Shown piece after piece: positions 36,901-48,672 of a stretch of 64,000 nucleotides of DNA (position 1 is the first letter of the stretch; every line of letters begins with the position of its first letter). The notes below the pieces were generated by a model. It was given only the letters and a program-made list of their open reading frames with translations, made no database searches and was not told the DNA's origin. The DNA lies in contig JAMDHS010000021.1 in the NCBI GenBank assembly GCA_029717555.1, forward strand, positions 1-64,000, written 5' to 3'. The stretch comes from Peribolospora baueri (Eukaryota; Basidiomycota; Peribolosporomycetes; Peribolosporales; Peribolosporaceae). The position numbers and the translations under genes were made by a program.

Positions 36901-37434
36901 GAACCATATCGAGGCTTACGTCCACCGCATCGGTGGGTCTTCGCTCCAGTTCTCGCTCATATTCGCTCCTCGTTGATTCTTTCGCTTATCAATTTCTTCT
37001 TACATCACTCCCCATAGGTCGTACCGGCCGAGCTGGCAAGACAGGCACTGCGATCACCTTCCTGGCAGACGACGATGACGAGGTCATGTGAGTTGAAACT
37101 CGGGGCTGTGTATGCCAACGTCGCATCCTGGGCGCCATTAGTTGACGTCTCTTTGTTGCCTTTACGTTTTTGTCCCTGCTTCTGCCGTGCTGTGCGCCGT
37201 GCACCTTCCATCTTCACCAGGTACGACCTCAAGCAAGAGATCGGCCGCAGTCCGATCAGCAAGGTTCCCGTCGAGCTGGCAAAGCATCCTTCTGCTCAGG
37301 TAAGTCACCCGGTCCGTTCCGCCTTTAGAGCAGACTGGCAGCCGACTCATGGCCATCCGTTCTCGTCGGCGCCATCGCCTCCTCAGACTCGTATCACTCG
37401 AGAGATGAAGAGGAAGAGAGATGAGGAAGAGTAG
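33971..37434 (+). CDS. PRP28: Pre-mRNA splicing DEAD-box helicase Prp28
   Basis: ATPase that displaces U1 from the 5' splice site during spliceosome activation. Thirteen exons: 33971-34063, 34137-34305, 34397-35027, 35119-35258, 35349-35513, 35591-35790, 35899-36193, 36277-36427, 36536-36647, 36740-36932, 37018-37087, 37221-37299, 37387-37434; phases all agree; 781 residues. The N-terminal third has a charged helix ([14 protein letters not shown]) and an RD/RY-rich repeat stretch. Helicase motifs: Q motif [23 protein letters not shown], Ia [39 protein letters not shown]. The wording of motif II and the SIPLPLRSW block are Prp28-like. The last intron (87 bp) is a multiple of three and stop-free. 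It lies 158 bp upstream of ALG9 on the same strand. Confidence 0.95.
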
Positions 37435-37592
37435 CCGAGAAGGATCTGCATGTATTTCCTCCGTCGTTCCATGGAGAAAAGTAGGGTTGCGTGCAAATGT
37501 CACCTCTAAGAAAGCGAGAAGACTGGCTGCGTGTCCGCCGCTCATCACCATCCACTACCACCACCCATCTTCCGGCTCTCTCTTTGCCCCAA

Positions 37593-40537
37593 ATGAGCGC
37601 AGCGCATGCCGTGCCGGCTGGCCAGCAGCTCCGCTTCCGAGGCAACTTGAAGGGATCGGGCGCTGTGAGCACCCCCAAGCCGCCCAGCCAGCGCCATACA
37701 GGCATCTTGCAGGATCAAGTGCGACGGTGAGCGAGCAACGGCGACAGTACCTACAAAGGGCGATGGATGAATGAAGGATCAAAAGGGCTCACGGGTAACC
37801 TGTGCGCCGCTTCCTTGGTTTTGCAACATGCTAGAAGCCAGAGGCCGCCATGGACGCCTTCATTCTCTGTCGCCTTTCGCATCCTCCTCCTCATTCGAGT
37901 GAGCGGGGCCATGTATGCTATCATTTCTGACTGCGATGAGAGTGAGTCAAGCCTGCTTGGTTTTTGTTTTTTTGCTCTTTTCTTCGTCCCTATTCGTGGG
38001 TTCATCCCTCCGGCCCCGGAACGCTGCTGAGATTTTGGCTCCCTTTGGCATACAGCATACAACTACTGGGAGCCTCTCCATTACCTCTACCGCTCCTACG
38101 GTTTCCAGACTTGGGAATACTCACCCGACTACGCCGTTCGCTCTTGGGCGTATTTGCTCTTGCACATTTGGCCCGCTTGGTTGTTGGCTAAAATGACACA
38201 TATGGACAAGGTGCGCTACATAGATTCTTCTGACATCCATATTTTTGGCCGTTTGTGACAGGAAGAGCTGATGTCTCCGCCATTTCTACACGCTTGGGCT
38301 ATAGCGTGCCGTCTTTTTCACCGTTCGCATCACGCTCGCCTTCGTGTCCTCCTTCGCAGAGGCGAAGTTCTATAAGACAGTGGTGGACAGAATGCACAAT
38401 AGGGTGGGGCGGTACATGTTCGTCTTCATGGTTACCAGCGCTGGGATGTGGGCTGCGAGTACGGGTGAGGACGCTTCAGGACGCTGCTGTCTCAAGTCGG
38501 GCAGCTTATCCTCTTTTGCACATTTCGAATGGCTTCGTGGTCTTCGTGGTCTCTTCGACAGCGCTGCTGCCTTCCTCTTTCACCATGTACACCAGCCTCC
38601 TCGCCTTCTCCTACGCCTTTCACCCCGCAACCCTCTCCTCTTCCCAGTCGAAACCCTCTGTGCCCGCGGGTAGCCGGCCGTCGGCGCATATCATCGGCCT
38701 CCTTCTGACACCTCGCCACTCCACGCTCAAGGCCACGTTCTTCTTCGCCCTAGGGGCCTTGGTAGGCTGGCCCTTCAGTATCCTCCTCGCCCTCCCATTC
38801 GTCATTGAGGAGCTCGCGGTGTATGCCGGCGACCGTGTGCAGTCCAGCCAAACTAGTATGTGGATACGGCGGAGATGGGAGCGTTTTGTCGGTGGTATGG
38901 TCATCTCTGGGGGGCTGATAGCGGTCAGTCGTGCTTGGCCCAGTGGTTTGTTCCGGTACATACCTTTCTGACCTTTTCTTGTCTTTGGCGCACGCCCGTG
39001 CTGCAGATCCCTACTATTTTCATCGACTCACTCGCCTATATGCGACCCGTCGTAGCCTCGCTCCAAATTCTTTCTTACAATCTCTTCTCTTCCTCCAGAG
39101 GTGTCGGTCCTACCCTCTACGGCGTCTCTCCGCCATGGTACTACATCCAGAACCTCCTCCTCAATTTCAACTTCGCTCTCCCTCTAGCCCTTATCTCTCT
39201 TCCCGTCCTTATGATCACACGGCGGTACGACTCCAAGCGCCTCGGGTTCATCCTGCGCGATCAGAAGGAAAAGGAGGAGACCAGCGATCCCTTCTTGCTC
39301 CTTGGACTTAGGCTCAGTGGGTTCTACATCTGGCTCGCCGTGTTGAGCATGCAGGCACACAAGGAGGAAAGATTCTTTTTCCCGGCGTACCCGTTGGTCT
39401 GTTTCAACGCCGCCGTGACGCTCTATCTCCTTCGTGGGTTACTCGAGACCGGATACATCCGTGTGACCGAGTCCCCGTACAAGGTACGTTGTGCAGCACC
39501 CAAGTCTCAATTCTTTCAAGTACCGTCGCGGCCCGGGACGCTCACCGCTTTGTATGCGTCACATTTTCCTTCAGGCATCTCGTACAAGGCTATTCTCTGG
39601 GTTCACCTTCCTGATCGTGACCACCATCGCTCTGCTCGGCGCCTCACGTATCATGTCGCAGACGGCGTATTACCACGCCCCCTTTGACGTCGCCCACCAC
39701 TTCCAGACCGAAGAGCTCCCGTATGTCGTCTCTAAAATGTTCCCTGAGGAGCTGATGGCGATGGAAGCGCGCAAAGAAGCGAAACGGCTTGAGGCAGAGC
39801 TCAACCCGCCGAAGTACATCAACAGCAAGTACGATGAGCAAGAACAGGAGGAGCAGATCGGCCTCGCTCCTCTCCAGACTCTGCCAGATGACCGGAGAAT
39901 CCGACTGTGTCTCGGCAAAGAGTGGCACCGCTTCCCGAGCCACTTCCTCGTCCCCGACGGCATCAACGTCGACTTTGTGCGGTCAGAATTCAGAGGCATC
40001 CTGCCAAAACGCTTTGTCGAGCCGAAGGACGCCCCTCAAAGCGTTCGCGCCGGCACAGGGTTCTGGGCCATGTGGCCGGAGCGATGGACAGGCACGAGGG
40101 TTAGGCAGAGCGGGTTCAATGAGAGGAACGCAGAAGAGACGGACCGTTACGTGAGTGGACCGTTTCGCTGCTGGTTCGATCCGCAACTGGTAGCCGTGCA
40201 GCTCAGCGCCGCGGAGGGGCTGAAGGAAGGCTTAAATCGAATCTGGGCTTTTCCCATATCCCAGGTCGATGTCTCCACATGCGATTACCTCATCGACCTC
40301 GACTTTTCCAACCGCTCGTCACCGCCGTCCTCTCCTCTCGAGCCACGGTACGCCGCAGAGCCGTCCAAATGGGAGCGCGTCTTCTCGGTCCCCTTCCTCG
40401 ATGCAAACGAATCCCGCTTCTGGAGCCGCGCCCTTTGGCTTCCGTTGGAGGCGTGGCAGCGGCACAACAGATTTGGAGACTACGTTCTCCTACGGAATAT
40501 GGATAGCGAGAAGCTGAGGTCCGCAGGGGTGGTGTGA
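37593..40537 (+). CDS. ALG9: Alpha-1,2-mannosyltransferase Alg9
   Basis: Adds the seventh and ninth mannoses to the lipid-linked oligosaccharide in the ER lumen, using dolichol-phosphate mannose (linking it to DPM3 nearby). Seven exons: 37593-37726, 37838-37941, 38056-38210, 38305-38464, 38562-38923, 39007-39483, 39575-40537; 784 residues, longer than the yeast protein mostly through a charged insertion (LPPKYINSKYDEQEQEEQ region near residue 540) and the C-terminus. GT22 signature: ISDCDETYNYWEPLHYLYRS then YGFQTWEYSP. Also HKEERFFFPAYPL, and many membrane segments. The C-terminal luminal part keeps CLGKEWHRFPSHF and STCDYLIDLD. The acceptor of exon 2 (gaag) and the donors gtcagt and gtacgt are less usual but are fixed by frame. 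Confidence 0.95.
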
Positions 40538-40894
40538 AGGGAGCTGGGAGGGGAGGGGAGGGAGCAAGTGGGTGGTTGCAGTGTATCTTAATGCTGTGCG
40601 GTGCTTCGCTCGTTCTTGGATGGATAAAATATCAGACCGGGTGGAGGAAGACAAGTGCAATCAGTCGCGGACGGCTCTTGTGTGAGGCTGCCCGCCAGGC
40701 AGAGGCGGTCCCGCGCCGACTGCGGCCGATCCCAGGGCCCACCATATCCGTCGGGCGATCTTTCTCCTCCAGCTCTACCATCGCTATCTAAAGCCTACAA
40801 GGTCAGGCAGCTCAATATCGCCTCCTTTGCCGTCTTCATTTCTATTCGGTGGACTCTCACTCCATCTTTGCGCACCTGTTCGCCGCGAGTGAAC
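40538..40894. other. Spacer between ALG9 and the E2 gene
   Basis: About 360 bp; ALG9 3' end and promoter/leader of the next gene. Nothing else recognised. Confidence 0.4.
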
Positions 40895-42121
40895 GATGCA
40901 GATCAGCACGAAGAGGCTGGGGAAGGAGCTCACCGGTGAGCAAACGGGCTCGACGTGCGTCTAGAAATTCTGTTCCTCTGCCTTCATTACCGCACTGTAG
41001 AGTACTTGCGAAACGGGTGTGGTGTCTGGCTTGGATGGATGCAAAGCACTGAGCCATGAACGTCCCCGGTGGACGAACGTGAACTGACACCCGCTCCATT
41101 TGCCGTGCCCTCCCCGCCGTGCTACGTCTCCCATCGCGCTGGCATGCACGCAGAGCTTCAAACAACGGGCCCACCCACGGGGACCAAGATCCTCAAGGCA
41201 GACGATCTTGCAGAATGGCTGTTCTCCATAGAGGTCCTTGGCGAGTCGGTGTTCAAAGGGTGAGTTGAGCGGGCGCGCCAGACTGGCCTGGGCTGACCTG
41301 GAAGGAGGGGCCGCCCCGATCGCTACCCGACTGTGCTTGTCCGACTGGATCTGACAACTTCTTTCCTTCGCGCACTCTGTGTCTTCCTGATTCTCTTTGT
41401 CGCGTCTGTCTCTTCCGTGGACAGGGAAGTCTTTGCGCTCCGATTTCGTTTCACCTCCAACTACCCCTTGGAAGCGCCTGAGGTGGTCTTCCTAACGACC
41501 GATGGCTACACTTCTCCAGAGGTGAGCAGCAGTTGCTCTAGAGAGGGGGGCCTTCACACGCGACGTAAGACGCGAATTGGAAGTTAAAAGGGCTTTCTCA
41601 ATCGTCCTTGTTCTTCATCTTGTCATAAGCACCCACACGTCTACTCGAATGGTCACATATGCGCATCTATATTGGGGCCTGGGTGGTCACCTGTGCTGAA
41701 TACGTTCTCGGGTAAGTTAGGAATGCTGCTCCATTCTTCCTGTAGTGTAACCAGCGTAGACCCAGGTTAACCTCCTTTTTCTTGCCGCTAGTCCTGATCA
41801 CTTTGCAAAGCATGCTGGCGTCGTGTCAGGTGAGCCTCGCGTTGTGCACTCGTTTGCTGCTTCACGTCCACTATGGCCACGTCTTCAGATCGGAGTCCTC
41901 GTTCATCTGTTTTGGCCTGTCGCTTCTCGTACTTACCCGCACGCTCCACAGAAAAAGGAGAGACCACCTGGTGAGGGCGCGGCCACGTCGTCCGCCCATG
42001 GATGTGCTTATGGACCATCATCTCCCTTCCAACTTCCCTCTCCTCAGACAACGACCGATATGTCAAGACGGCGCCACTGTCGCCCAAGCAGACCCGCTTC
42101 GTCTATCATGACGACACGTGA
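40895..42121 (+). CDS. UBC16: Ubiquitin-conjugating enzyme E2, UBE2W type
   Basis: UBE2W-type E2s attach ubiquitin to protein alpha-amino groups. Seven exons: 40895-40934, 41154-41259, 41425-41521, 41629-41710, 41793-41830, 41952-41970, 42048-42121; 151 residues, a normal UBC fold length. N-terminus MQISTKRLGKELTELQ; core LRFRFTSNYPLEAPEVVFL; active-site region HPHVYSNGHICASILGPGWS with the catalytic Cys; then LITLQSMLASCQ, KKERPP, DNDRYV, and the tail RFVYHDDT, which matches the YHDDT end of UBE2W and differs from classical E2s. Exon 6 is only 19 nt. The last sense codon and stop read ACG TGA inside a perfect gtgagt donor; splicing there would add only a few different residues. The symbol follows the fission yeast name. 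Confidence 0.9.
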
Positions 42122-42562
42122 GTGTGCTGCTGCCTTGCACGGCCTTGAGGAAGGCGGAGGGTTTTGAACGCGCCCGGTTTCATCGTCCTGAGAGCTCGTA
42201 TTGACCCATCGCTCTGGCACCCGTTCGCTTTCGCTTGCGTGACCTTGGACAGCGTTTGAGCAGTGGAATCTGACACGGACGTCGTGCCATGTTCCACGCG
42301 TTTCCGCCGGCCCTGCCCCGCCTCGTTCATCGGCGGTGTACGGAGAGCTCTTTTCTTTTTTTCTCCTTTCATCTTGTATAATAGCTGCCATTCTCATCCT
42401 TGATGTACCTTTTGCAAGGTGCGGCGTTGCATACCACCCGTGTGCGTGTCCGTCGTGTCAGTCAGTCAGTCAGTCAGTCGGTCGTGGTTCCGCCCTCCTC
42501 CCCTTCGATTTGTCTTGTTGTCGGTTAAAAATACAGGTGAAAATACAAAAGAGCGCGCACGC
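42122..42562. other. Convergent spacer, E2 / RRN11
   Basis: About 440 bp between facing stops. Contains (GTCA)n, tcagtcagtcagtcagtcgg, near 42460-42482. No gene. Confidence 0.45.
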
Positions 42563-44053
42563 CTAAGCGTTCACTCGACGCACCTCCTCCATCTCCTCCC
42601 GCCGCATCTCCTCTGCCTCCTCGGCCCCATATCCCCACTCCTCGGACGGCTGCAACCGCATGGACTGGTCGATGAGCTTCAAGTACATCTCCGCGATCTC
42701 TTTGGCCCAAGACGCTTGCTCCCTCCACCTCGCCTCGTCCTCCCTTCGCCTCGCCTCCACCCTCCCGCGGTCCGTACCGCCCTCGCCGTCCGTTCGGGGC
42801 CCGTCGTCCGATTCGGAGCCCGACGGGGGCTGCGCATCGACCGAGGATGTGCCTCTGGAGGGTCGCTGACGCGAGGCAGACGTGGCCGACGGACCGCCTT
42901 TGTCAGAGAAGCCAGACCTGGAGCTGGCGTCGGAGTCGGCTTCGGCGTCGGTACCCGTATCCGTCGAGTCGCCGCCCTCGGCCTCGGCAAGCCCCCTCTT
43001 GACCACGCTCGCTGCCCTCTTGCGCTTCGTCCCCGCTCTCGGCCTCCCGACCGTCCGAACGGGCCATCGGAGGACCTTTCCGGCGAGTACGTCGTCGGCC
43101 AGCCGAACGGTCGCCTGGAAATAGGAGCGTGCGTGGGCGAACGTCTGCGGTCCGCGGTCGCGGAGGGCGCGGAGGAGGGCGGGAGTGGGCGGCGATTCGG
43201 TGGACGGGGTGCGGTCTCGGTGGTCTTCGACAAGGACAGAGGAGGAGGAGGGAGCGGACGACGGCTGCTGGCAGAGAAAGAGCTTCAAGAGGCCGGCGTG
43301 GAAGTGAAGGGAAGGATTATAGGAGTAGGGCGTGGAAGGAAGGTAGCTGGATGATGGAGTGAAGGGAAGAAATAATCAGTGCGAGGCGGTCGAGGGGGGG
43401 GCAGAGGCGAGCGACGAGACTCACAGCTCGAGCTCGTCGACGGCCTCGCGTACGCGACCGAGGGAGACGAGCTCGAGGACGAGTTCTTGGAGGATGACTT
43501 GTCGCTGCGGGCGTCCCCGTCGGATCGCAAGCCGGAAGACGAGGATGGGAGAGAGAGAAAGAGAAAGAGAAGAAGCGACGAGCCGACGGATGAGATATGA
43601 AATGTCATACCGGCCTCGCAAACGCAAACGCAAACGCAGCCAGCTCACCTCCTTCTCATGGTGCCTAAACACGGTACGCAAATATTCCGCCCTCCGCCCA
43701 TCGCCCTCCCCCCTCTCCCCCCCTTCCCCCTCCTCCCCCGCTCGAACAACCTCAGCACCAACATTCCAAAGCCCCGGCGCACTAACCTCATGACACCTCA
43801 ACAAAATCCCCAAAGCCCTCTTCGCTCTCCTTTTATCCCTTCTCAAAAGAAAAAGAAGTAAGAGTTCGTGGAGGCGAAGGACGTGGAGACGGCGGAGGGA
43901 GGTGTGGGGGTTGTGAGGGGAGGGTGTGGGGGTGACATGGCGCAGGGCGAAGGATTGGGTGAGGGAGCGGTGGCGGGGGCGTGAGGGAGGGGAGGAAAAG
44001 TGTGGGTGCTGGCGGCGCCCTGCGATCGCCGTCGTCGTCGTCGTCGAGGTCAT
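42563..44053 (-). CDS. RRN11: RNA polymerase I core factor subunit Rrn11-like
   Basis: Rrn11, with Rrn6 and Rrn7, forms the core factor that recruits RNA polymerase I to the rDNA promoter. Three exons: 44053-43649, 43504-43425, 43346-42563; phases 0 and 2; 422 residues. The family pattern of short helical TPR-like repeats is visible: LHELLLLFLLRRDKRRAKRA then LGILLRCHEV, VILQELVLELVSLGRVREAV crossing the first junction, and LYLPSTPYSYNPSLHFHAGL leading to LLKLFLCQ at the second. The rest is acidic and Ser-rich, ending in a charged helix (AEEAEEMRREEMEEVRR). Another in-frame Met lies nine codons upstream (44080). The assignment rests on remembered family consensus and should be confirmed by a profile search. 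Confidence 0.75.
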
Positions 44054-44670
44054 CACAACGCCGCCCTCGGCTGCTCTCACGTCCGGCGGTGACCGTTACG
44101 AGAGGGGAATGAACGAAACGAGAAAGAAATTAACTGCGGCCGATCCGTCGCGCCTCTTTACGCGCCGGCGACGAAGACTCGTTTGAAGGTCACCCGGACA
44201 TTGCTTTCATTTCTTCCCTCTTTTCGGAAGAATGTTATTCGCGTCAAGGACTAATATAAAGCTAGGACTGACCGGGGAACAGACGGACACGAGAGAGAAG
44301 CCCGATAAACTTGATCTTTCCGCGCATTTACCGTTACCTTTCTACCCGTTCATCCCGATACGAAAAGCGGGCCAGGCGCTCCACCATCCTTCCTCCTGGA
44401 TTCTTCCTTGATCCGTCCCTTCTCTACCAAAACATGACAATCACAAACGCACGTTCGCCCGTGCGTCCCGGGGCTCGTTGAAGCGCGCGCGGTTCGTCTC
44501 GTCGGTTTGTCGACGAATGGCGTGATCGAGGGACGAAAAAAAAAAAGGTCGAGGATAGGGCGGGGACTAGGATAGAAGAGGCTCACGGTGGTCGTTTACG
44601 ATGCCGGCGGTGGCGGCGGACGAATATACTACAGGGCGGCCCGGCGAGACGAGGACGAATGAAGGACGCA
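44054..44670. other. Spacer upstream of RRN11
   Basis: About 620 bp: the RRN11 promoter and the 3' end of the GABA aminotransferase gene. It includes a run of A near 44538-44547. No gene. Confidence 0.4.
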
Positions 44671-46811
44671 TCAGAGCTCAGCAAAGACCTGCTCGACCGT
44701 GTCGAGGAGAATGTCGGCGTGGTGGTCGCCGAAGACGAGCATCGGCCGGAGGCGGATGGCCTGTGCGATGAGATGGACGTGGGACGGAGGAAATGGGGGT
44801 CAGTTGCGGTCGGACCTGGGAACGAAGCGGCGTGACCGAAACAGACCTTCTCTCCACACCCTCCCAAATGCACGCCCTTGTTTCTGGCCAGCTTGGCGAA
44901 CCGGTCCCTCTTCTCAGGCGACTCGAGGTCCCAAGCGATAAACGTCCCCTCGTCCTTGCCCCTCAGTCCGAACAGCTTGCCCTCCGCCTTTCCGCCAGGA
45001 GCGGCCATGGAGGCGAGGCTGTCGTAGACCCGAGAGCCGACCTTGGAGACGGTCGAGAGGAGGTTGTCTCGTTCGATCACGCGGATGATCTCGCGCGCCT
45101 GGAGGGCTCGGACCGGGTCGCCGAGCCAGGTGTTGTAGCTGCGCGAGAAAAAAAAAAGGCACAGCGGGAAGAGGCGGGTGTAAGTATGCTCGGGGCGAGA
45201 CGACGGATGATCGTCGCTCGTCGATCCGCTCACTTTCGGTATGGCAGGCTCGGCCGAGTCTCGATGTTGTGATAGAAGCCGGCGGCCTGCATCTTCTTGG
45301 AAAAGGTGACGAAATCGGGAGGCGTCTAAAAGCCGGAAGAAGACGGCGGGGTCAGCCTTTGCAGGCGGCGGGGAAAGGAAGGGGAACGCGCACCTCCAAG
45401 TTCCACTTCTCGTGCGCCCAGAACCTGCCGGTACCTCCGACGCCGGTCTGGACCTCATCGACGATCATGAACACGCCGTGCTTCTCGGTGATCTTGCGAA
45501 GACCTTGGAAGAAGTGGGGGGAAGCGTGATTGTCGCCGCCTTCGGACTGGACGGGCTCGACGATGAGCGCAGCGACTGGGCGGGTTTTCTTGCTGTTGTG
45601 GACGAGGAGACGAGGGCGAGGAACGGTCAGCAAGTCACAGCCATGCGGAGGCGGGCTTCCTGTCGCCATCGCACACGCACGAGTTGACGATCGTCTCCTC
45701 CACGACGGCCAGGGCGTCGTCCTCGGCCTTTCGGTTCTCCCTTTCATGCTGCTCGAAGGGGTATTTGTTCGCCGGCCAGGGCACCGCGGGCCAAGGCATG
45801 GCGGGGATGTCGATCTGACAGGAGAGAAGAAAGGAGATGAGTCGAGTCGCCATTCGCTGCGAGGGAAAGAGTGGGGACGGACCTTGTGGATGTACTTGCT
45901 CCTCGTCGTGCTCAAGCTGCCGAAAAGCCTGCCGTGGAAGGCGGACTGGAAGCTGAGGATGCTAAGATCGGGAGAGCCAGGTGCCTGGTTCTTGAGACAG
46001 GAGGTCATCTCGTCAGGGCTAAAGGCGGTGGAGCCATCGGAGCGCTCGCGGGCTCGGTAAGCCATGAAGGCGGCCTTGTAAGCGGACTCGTTGGCACAGC
46101 TACCGCACATGGCGGTGAAGAGGTGGTGGAGACCATTGGGCTTGACCTTGAGCAAACCGGTCTCGATCCACTCGGCCCATTGGACGGGGGGGAAGCTGCC
46201 AAGGGCGGGTCTGTTGATGGCGGCGATGGCAAACTCATCGGACCGGGCGAGGCGGAGGAGGTCGGGGTGGTTGTAGCCGACGGGGATGGAGGCTGGGCGG
46301 GAGGAAAGGAGAGGCGAGGTCAGCGCCGTTCGACGTGCGACGCTTCTCCCATCTCGTTCGTTCTTTTTTTGTGCAGATCGCTGGCTCGCTCACCGATCTG
46401 AGCAAAGACATCGAGAAGGACGTTGTCGTCGGCGTCGACGAGCCAGTTGCCGTTCGACTTTGCATAGTCTGCGGGAGAGGGGGAGCGAGGGCGAGGGCAG
46501 GGTGAGCGTACGGCGATCGCCGTCGTCCGCCGTTCTTCCTTCGTCCCGTCGCGTCCCGTCGATCGATCGAATCGGGACTCACCGCCGACGAGGACGTGCG
46601 CCCTGGGCTCCTGGAACTGGCCGACGTCTGCGCTGAACTGGGCGGTCCTGGGGCCGGGGACGGAGGCGGTGCGCAGCTGGGGGCGGTGGAAGGCCTCGTC
46701 TGGGAAGGGCTGGGAGAGCGTGGATGAGGCGGCGGGGGTGGCCAAGGACCGGCGGAGGGCGGGCGCGAGGGGTACTCGGCGGCGTGCGACGGAGCGGAGG
46801 AGGGAGGCCAT
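44671..46811 (-). CDS. UGA1: 4-aminobutyrate aminotransferase
   Basis: PLP enzyme converting GABA and 2-oxoglutarate to succinate semialdehyde and glutamate. Eight exons: 46811-46583, 46468-46394, 46292-45883, 45814-45675, 45592-45394, 45325-45234, 45138-44847, 44760-44671; phases agree throughout; 508 residues. The N-terminus (MASLLRSVARRRVPLAPALR) looks like a mitochondrial presequence, unlike the cytosolic yeast enzyme. Motifs: SIPVGYNHPDLLRLARSDEF, CGSCANESAYKAAF, IVEPVQSEGGDNHASPHFF, VFMIVDEVQTGVGGTGRFWA, and the PLP lysine in DFVTFSKKMQAAGF. The C-terminus is LRPMLVFGDHHADILLDTVE. Donors gtccgt, gtgcga and gtctgt are less usual but are fixed by frame and homology. Confidence 0.95.
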
Positions 46812-48672
46812 GGCTAGGAGAGAGGGTGGTGGTGGTGATGAGGATGGTGGTGAGCAAGGCGGGGCGGCGGGAGGAAGTCGGGCGGGAGGCGGGCAGGCAA
46901 GACAGGCCGTCGTGATCGGCGGCGGTGCTTTTATCGGTCACTCCGTCGTCGTTAATCGTCCGTGGTCCGCGGTCGACGGTCAATCTTGGTCCCAGCTCGT
47001 CGTCGAGCACGGCGACCATCGATCGCATTGCTGCCCTCGTCCGTCGCTCGCCCCGTCGCATTCCGGCCGGCCAATCGCGTAGAGCGGCGGCAAGCCGGCG
47101 ACCGACACGGCTCGCCGTTCCTGGCACTTAGCCTGCTTGTTCTCTCAGAGCGTCCGCGCTCCCGTTTAGCCGCCCGGGACGGGACGAAGGAGAGGTGGGG
47201 GGCGGCGGCAATAAAATGGACGAGGAGGACGGGAGGAACACGACAGAGGGGCGTAGGAAAACGGAGATGGATGGTGGGACAGACGACCACACGTCCTCTC
47301 CGCCGCTCCGTTTCGCAGAATAACGTGACGGCAACGTCTTACGTCTTTAACCGCCTCCCTTCCCTCCCTTTCTCCTACCACGTCGCCGACCTCGTCCCAG
47401 CGCCTAACCCACTCCCTCGGGTCTCCGTCGCTCGCGTCGGCCAACCTTAACCTACTACGCCCTCCGGCCCGAGGTCGAGGCTGATCCCGAGCCCGCGGCG
47501 ACCGGGGTTCGTCGACCGCGTAATCGTCGCCGTCTTCGCCCTCGTCGCTGTCTCCCATCGAGCACCCTCCGCCGCATGGCTCTCACGGAACGGAGACGAG
47601 ACGCACGGCGATCGAATGCGGTCGGAAGCGGGCGGTTCGAGTCGAGTCGAGTCGAGTACAAGCGCAAGTGCGAGCGCATTCGCCACGCGAACGAAAGCGA
47701 CTAGCGCCTAGTTCCCTCCCGGTGACAATAGCGGGTAAGGCTGCAGCGGCGGCGGGCACATACGTACATAGATACATACATACCTGCTTAACCTACCTAC
47801 CTACATACACACACACATGTGCACACACAATACCTGGGCGGACGAGGGAGCGTTAAGTGGTAGTTTTTGGCAGTGTAGTATAGTATAGTGAGTGCAAGTG
47901 CAGTGTAAGGGTAGCGTAAGTGGCCGCGTGCATTGCATTGCATGAACGGCATGCCATCCATGACTATGACTGCGACTATGTTTGTAACTGCCGCCTCCGC
48001 CTCCCTCCGTCCGTCCTTCGTAACCCATCCCATCCCATCCCATCCCATCCCATCAGTCCTTCGGCTGCATTGGGTTCGATTCCCCCGCGCCCGGTCGTAG
48101 CCTTTCCTCTCCCGTCTCCCTTCTCCCCCGCTCATGCGTGGCGTGGCGTGGGCACCGCAAGCCACACCGTCGCAGCTCATGGCATCCTCCAGCCCAACCT
48201 CTCTTCCCCTCGCTGCCCCTTGCAGCCCCCTTTCTGTCGTATGTAACGTGCATATGTCTGTATGTATGTATATACACGTGCCCGACCATCCTCCACCCAC
48301 CCCACCCATCCAACCCGTCCAACCTATCCATATCTGCTCCCGTCGTCTTCCCCCGGTCTCCACCCATCGACAAGCGCAGCGCGGCTAAACGGACGACGGC
48401 GGACAAAAAACAAAAAACAGCCAACAAGGATGCATAGATGGGACCAAGAAACCGTCCGTCCGTCTATTTTCGATCGATGCACAACTCGCGTACGCTTCCC
48501 CGACCCCCCCCTCCACCCCGACACGGAAGAAGGATAAAAAAAAAAAGACAATAAGAGTCCAACGCAAGCAAAAGAAAGCGCATGCAAACGAGGCGCCCGG
48601 CCTCATCGGGGTATCAATCATCCACCGTGCCCTCCATCCAACGGACGACGGCATACGAGCCAAAACACCCAT
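46812..48672. other. Repeat-rich spacer upstream of UGA1
   Basis: About 1.86 kb. It contains purine/pyrimidine-biased stretches, a (GTCGA)n run near 47640-47656, alternating ACATAC tracts near 47758-47815, and the CATCC array listed separately. Overlapping open frames on both strands have repetitive translations; I see no gene. Confidence 0.45.
48026..48053. repeat. (CATCC)n minisatellite
   Basis: Five to six tandem copies of a five-base unit (catcccatcccatcccatcc), in the spacer between UGA1 and the KRE6-type gene. Confidence 0.9.

Noticed and set aside
47797-48437. Several overlapping frames in the UGA1-KRE6 spacer
   Set aside because: Translations are dominated by simple repeats (CATCC, ACATAC) and match no family.
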